Source: Gavia stellata (lineage: Eukaryota > Chordata > Aves > Gaviiformes > Gaviidae). Taken from it: a DNA stretch of 64,000 bases. The first letter of the stretch is position 1, and each line of letters opens with the position of its first letter. A model generated the notes under the pieces. That model saw only the letters and a program-made list of their open reading frames with translations, was not told where the DNA came from and made no database searches. The stretch is from positions 15,637,930 to 15,701,929 of the forward strand of contig NC_082595.1 of NCBI RefSeq assembly GCF_030936135.1. The letters run 5' to 3'. The position numbers and the translations under genes are program-made. Below, piece by piece: positions 61,101-64,000 of this stretch.

Positions 61101-63971
61101 GACCGGAGATGGTTTTAGAAGAACAAGTCCTAACTGCAGTTGGAATGACGATTTCCTAGACAGTCCAGCACACTCATTCAACAGCCCTCCCTCTCCTACC
61201 AATGTCCCTCCTGTTTTAAGATAAATTATAGACATGGAATAGCATACAGGTCAGATGCCTGGCTTAAGAGCCGAAGGCTTCAGCTTTGGCAGAGAGGCCA
61301 AGCTCCCACCGACTGTTCGTCCCCAGGATTCCCCCAGGCTAGCCGTAGGGTATTGAACTTGCTCCTCCAGTCCAGCTTGCAGAGCTCACGATCTCAAATT
61401 ACCCAAATTATTCATTGGACCTCTGCTCAAGACACACAAAAAATAAAAAAGTGAGCACCCCCAAGTCCCTTTGTAACACTTAATAATAGATCACTAATAA
61501 TTTTAATACATTAGGAAAAAATACACTATTGATGACAAAATGTCTTTATAGTTTGCAGTAAAGGATTTGTTTTGTCATCCTTTCACAGCACGTTTTGAAG
61601 TGTAAGAAGCACTAACTTTTGCAGGCACGAGTAAAGAAACTGATTGAAAATGTGGAGATTTCATGCTTTTGCCTGCCCTGCTTGTGCCCTGTTCAATACT
61701 AATGGGACTGCATGGGATGTAAATGGCCACAGCACTTCTGCTGTTATATATAAACTAAATTTGGGGAACTTTTAGTGTTTGTTATGCACAGTGAACCTCT
61801 GGGAAAGCGTCAACCTTTAACCTCTGTAGTGGGTTATGACAGGGAAGAATCGCAAGAGCTTGATTTAGACCCATCTGTCAAAAGCTGGTTAAAAATATTC
61901 AACTACCACGTTCTTCCTCCTCCCCCCTCTCAGTAAAGGTCCTCCTAAAATACATTCTCTGTGACTTCATTTTTATCATTACTTTGGGAGCCCTGTAGCC
62001 AAGCCTGCTTGTAAGGAAATGATTAAATTATATTCATGTTTGTGCTTTGAAATTGCCTTGGTGGTAGTCCAAGAAGTATTTTCTTGCTCTTCCAAATTTC
62101 CATGTGCTTTAATATTAATCTATTTTCATCTGTGTGACCTGCCCCAGCAGTAATACTTGTTTGTAATTGGTCATGTAATGATTGCTGAAGGGACATAAAA
62201 ACTAAACTAAATTTATCTGACGCTTTTAAAAAAACTTATTCTAAGAAAAATAAAGTTTTTATTAGAAAATGAAATGGCATTTGACAGTATCAGTGGGTAA
62301 TTTGTCACAAAATTGAATAGTCATTAAAGAAATTGGTAGCAGAACTTTAATTTTGCTTTTACAAAGTAGAATATTCTTTCTTTGAAATACTTTGTCACTA
62401 GCTTTTAATTTTGCATTATATGTTAATAAATGTTTATGCTTGGGTTGTGGTGGCAATTTCAGACTGAACAACCAGTGATGACATTATTTGTTGCCTTTGA
62501 GAAAGTACCCTTTTATGTGGTCTGTATATCACGAATTAAAACTATCCCAAATATCTAGAATTAAAGATTTTTTTTTTTTATTTTTTTTTAACGATAGCAC
62601 AGGCAGTCTTCAAAGCAAGCCAGAACATCTGGCTGTCAGTTCAGACTTTTAAATTCTGGTTTGCTAATACGGCTTCTTTGTTAAGTAAAAATGAAAGGAT
62701 ATTTCATACAAGACCAGAAGTGACTTTATTACTTAGGATAACAGCAATTACTAATGACTATTAGTTGCATTTTTAGCGCAGTCAATAATATTTTGTTGTT
62801 TTTCTTGCAAAATTGTTGGTAATCAAAGCCATTATACTATCGCTTAAATGGAAAGGCCACCATTTGCCTAGAACAGCTGTGTAGTTATATTAGCTTCTAT
62901 AAATAAGTTTATTATTTTAGATGAAAGGTTTAAAGCAATCTATTTACCTCTGTTGAAGTAAGTAGAATAGCTGAAAACATGCCTAAAAAAAGGATGAAGC
63001 GCAGCATTGGAGCAACATAACATCTTTCAAGGGTTCTCTATGCATATTTAATATTTTAATCAAACACAACTTCTCTGTGGTTTTGTGGTCTTAAGAAAAC
63101 TGGAAGGAAGGGAAGTGCTATTTCACTCTTAAGCTGACTGAAATGTAGTAATTTCTTTGTTTAAAATATTGATTCTCCCCAATTGCCCTGAGATGACGTT
63201 GGAGGCAGACAGGACTGAATGGGGGAAAAATATGAAAATACGAAAACTTCTGTTAACTATATGGAGAGAATAGAAGCATTAGCATGCACTCTGTTCTCCT
63301 CTAGAAACACATATTGGTTAGATACAGAGGTTTCAGTACCACGTATGCTGAAAACGTGGCCTAAGAGCTTTAATTTACCTTCATCTGTCAGTGTTAATGG
63401 ACAGAGCAAGTGCTGGAGCTGCTGTAAAACAAATCTGTTTTCCTTTTGTCTGCTGTGCCAGATAATGAAATAAAAGCTAAATTATCACTGATAAAAGTAA
63501 TTTGCAGAAAAGCAATGATAAAAATATAACAGCAGAGCTTGCCATTAGCAGTTTAAATGGATAATGTTTGCTAGCGCTTGTGACCTACTTCTGTCCTCTG
63601 TTTTTTTATTGTCTTCTCCCCCTTCCCATGCTGATGAGGGCCTTTTCAGTAGAGGCTTAGAGCAATAAAAGTATGGGTATGCTAAATCCTGGCAGGGGTG
63701 ACCTTCTGAGGGATAAATACTATTTTTTTCCCTTTCTTTTCTCTGCTAAAATATGGCCAAGACAAAGCATGTAAACAGTTTGAAGTGCTGTTATCAGTAT
63801 AATTTTATCCATCCTAACTTGAGGAATGTATCTGCTAATGACAAAAACTGAGAAAATGGTTTATCTCATTGCAGCGCTGGTAACTTTTGTAAACTTACCA
63901 CAAGTAATATGATATTTACTGTGAAAGCCTTAATTCTTGGAGTCACGTATTTAGATGAGACTCATACTTTC
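58194..63971. other. Distal intron 1 segment, no exon recognised
   Basis: No bHLH-encoding exon 2 and no young transposon. The part from about 61560 to 63000 is complex, AT-rich and rich in homeodomain-like and MEF2/FOX-like words, the texture of conserved intronic enhancers, but that impression cannot be tested here. A run of T with few interruptions lies at 62569-62590. Confidence 0.45.
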
Positions 63972-63998
63972 CTTTCTGTCTGTCTTTTTGTCTGTCTA
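63972..63998 (+). repeat. TCTG microsatellite, imperfect
   Basis: Two short blocks of TCTG/GTCT units separated by TTTTT at the window edge. It may continue beyond the window. Confidence 0.7.
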
Positions 63999-64000
63999 AT

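Larger units (their letters stand above)
36738..64000 (+). other. EPAS1: EPAS1 intron 1 (5' part, continues past window)
   Basis: Begins with the donor GTGAGG at 36738. Exon 2 should encode the basic region and helix-loop-helix (starting SSSERRKEKSRDAARCRR in the human protein) and was not found on plus down to 64000. The intron is therefore at least 27.2 kb here; a long first intron is typical of EPAS1. It contains one large CR1 insertion, several older repeat relics and possible regulatory patches listed below. Absence of exon 2 was judged by reading, not by alignment. Confidence 0.85.

Noticed and set aside
36738..64000. Search for EPAS1 exon 2 (basic-HLH exon) in the window
   Set aside because: No stretch encoding the RRKEKSRDAARCRR block with an acceptor was seen; exon 2 is presumed beyond 64000.
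1..64000. tRNA, rRNA, CRISPR array, endogenous retrovirus or immune/toxin cassette
   Set aside because: No cloverleaf, rRNA text, regularly spaced direct repeats, LTR pair or retroviral gag/pol text was recognised on reading both strands. All reverse-transcriptase signal belongs to CR1.

Overview
This is a vertebrate nuclear window, almost certainly from a bird. Sparse coding, long AT-rich and CpG-poor stretches, one dense CpG island, and LINE elements of the CR1 class ending in the avian-type ATTCTGTG repeat all point that way. There is no operon, phage, plasmid or CRISPR structure. The one host gene I can name is EPAS1 (HIF-2alpha). Its first coding exon lies at 36712-36737 on the plus strand, encoding MTADKEKK plus two bases of codon 9, followed by a GTGAGG splice donor. 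A near-perfect copy of the HIF-2alpha iron-responsive element (IRE) sits about 170 nt upstream, at 36532-36563, in the 5' leader. Exon 1 is short, but with the IRE it makes the identification strong.

Layout. Positions 1 to about 35600 are intergenic DNA upstream of EPAS1, with no supported host gene. This part holds an internally deleted CR1 copy (599-1590, minus), a short CR1 3' fragment (11770-11848, minus), two much older CR1 relics (about 6972-7320 and 23402-23850, minus), MIR/CORE-SINE-like relics (about 5865-5940 and 7465-7585), homopolymer runs, and a few GC/CpG-enriched patches. Positions 35640-37640 are the EPAS1 CpG island, with the promoter, 5' UTR, exon 1 and start of intron 1. 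Positions 36738-64000 are intron 1, and I did not see exon 2 (the basic-helix-loop-helix exon). The intron contains a nearly ORF2-length but dead CR1 element in sense orientation (about 49817-52642), L2-like and other old repeat relics, and candidate regulatory patches rich in HIF/E-box cores.

How it fits together. EPAS1 encodes the oxygen-regulated bHLH-PAS subunit HIF-2alpha. The IRE lets iron regulatory proteins repress translation of this mRNA when iron is low, coupling iron status to hypoxia and erythropoietin output. The avian leader inferred here is short: a TATA-like TTTAAAG pocket predicts a cap site near 36455, placing the IRE about 80 nt from the cap and leaving no upstream ATG. 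The rest of the window is regulatory and repeat landscape around this promoter.

I found no undescribed protein system. The most interesting points are the conserved IRE in a compact GC-rich leader, the structure of the two CR1 copies, a few exact palindromes, and paired HIF/E-box cores in intron 1. Family names for old repeats are from memory of consensus sequences and are approximate, as are their ends.
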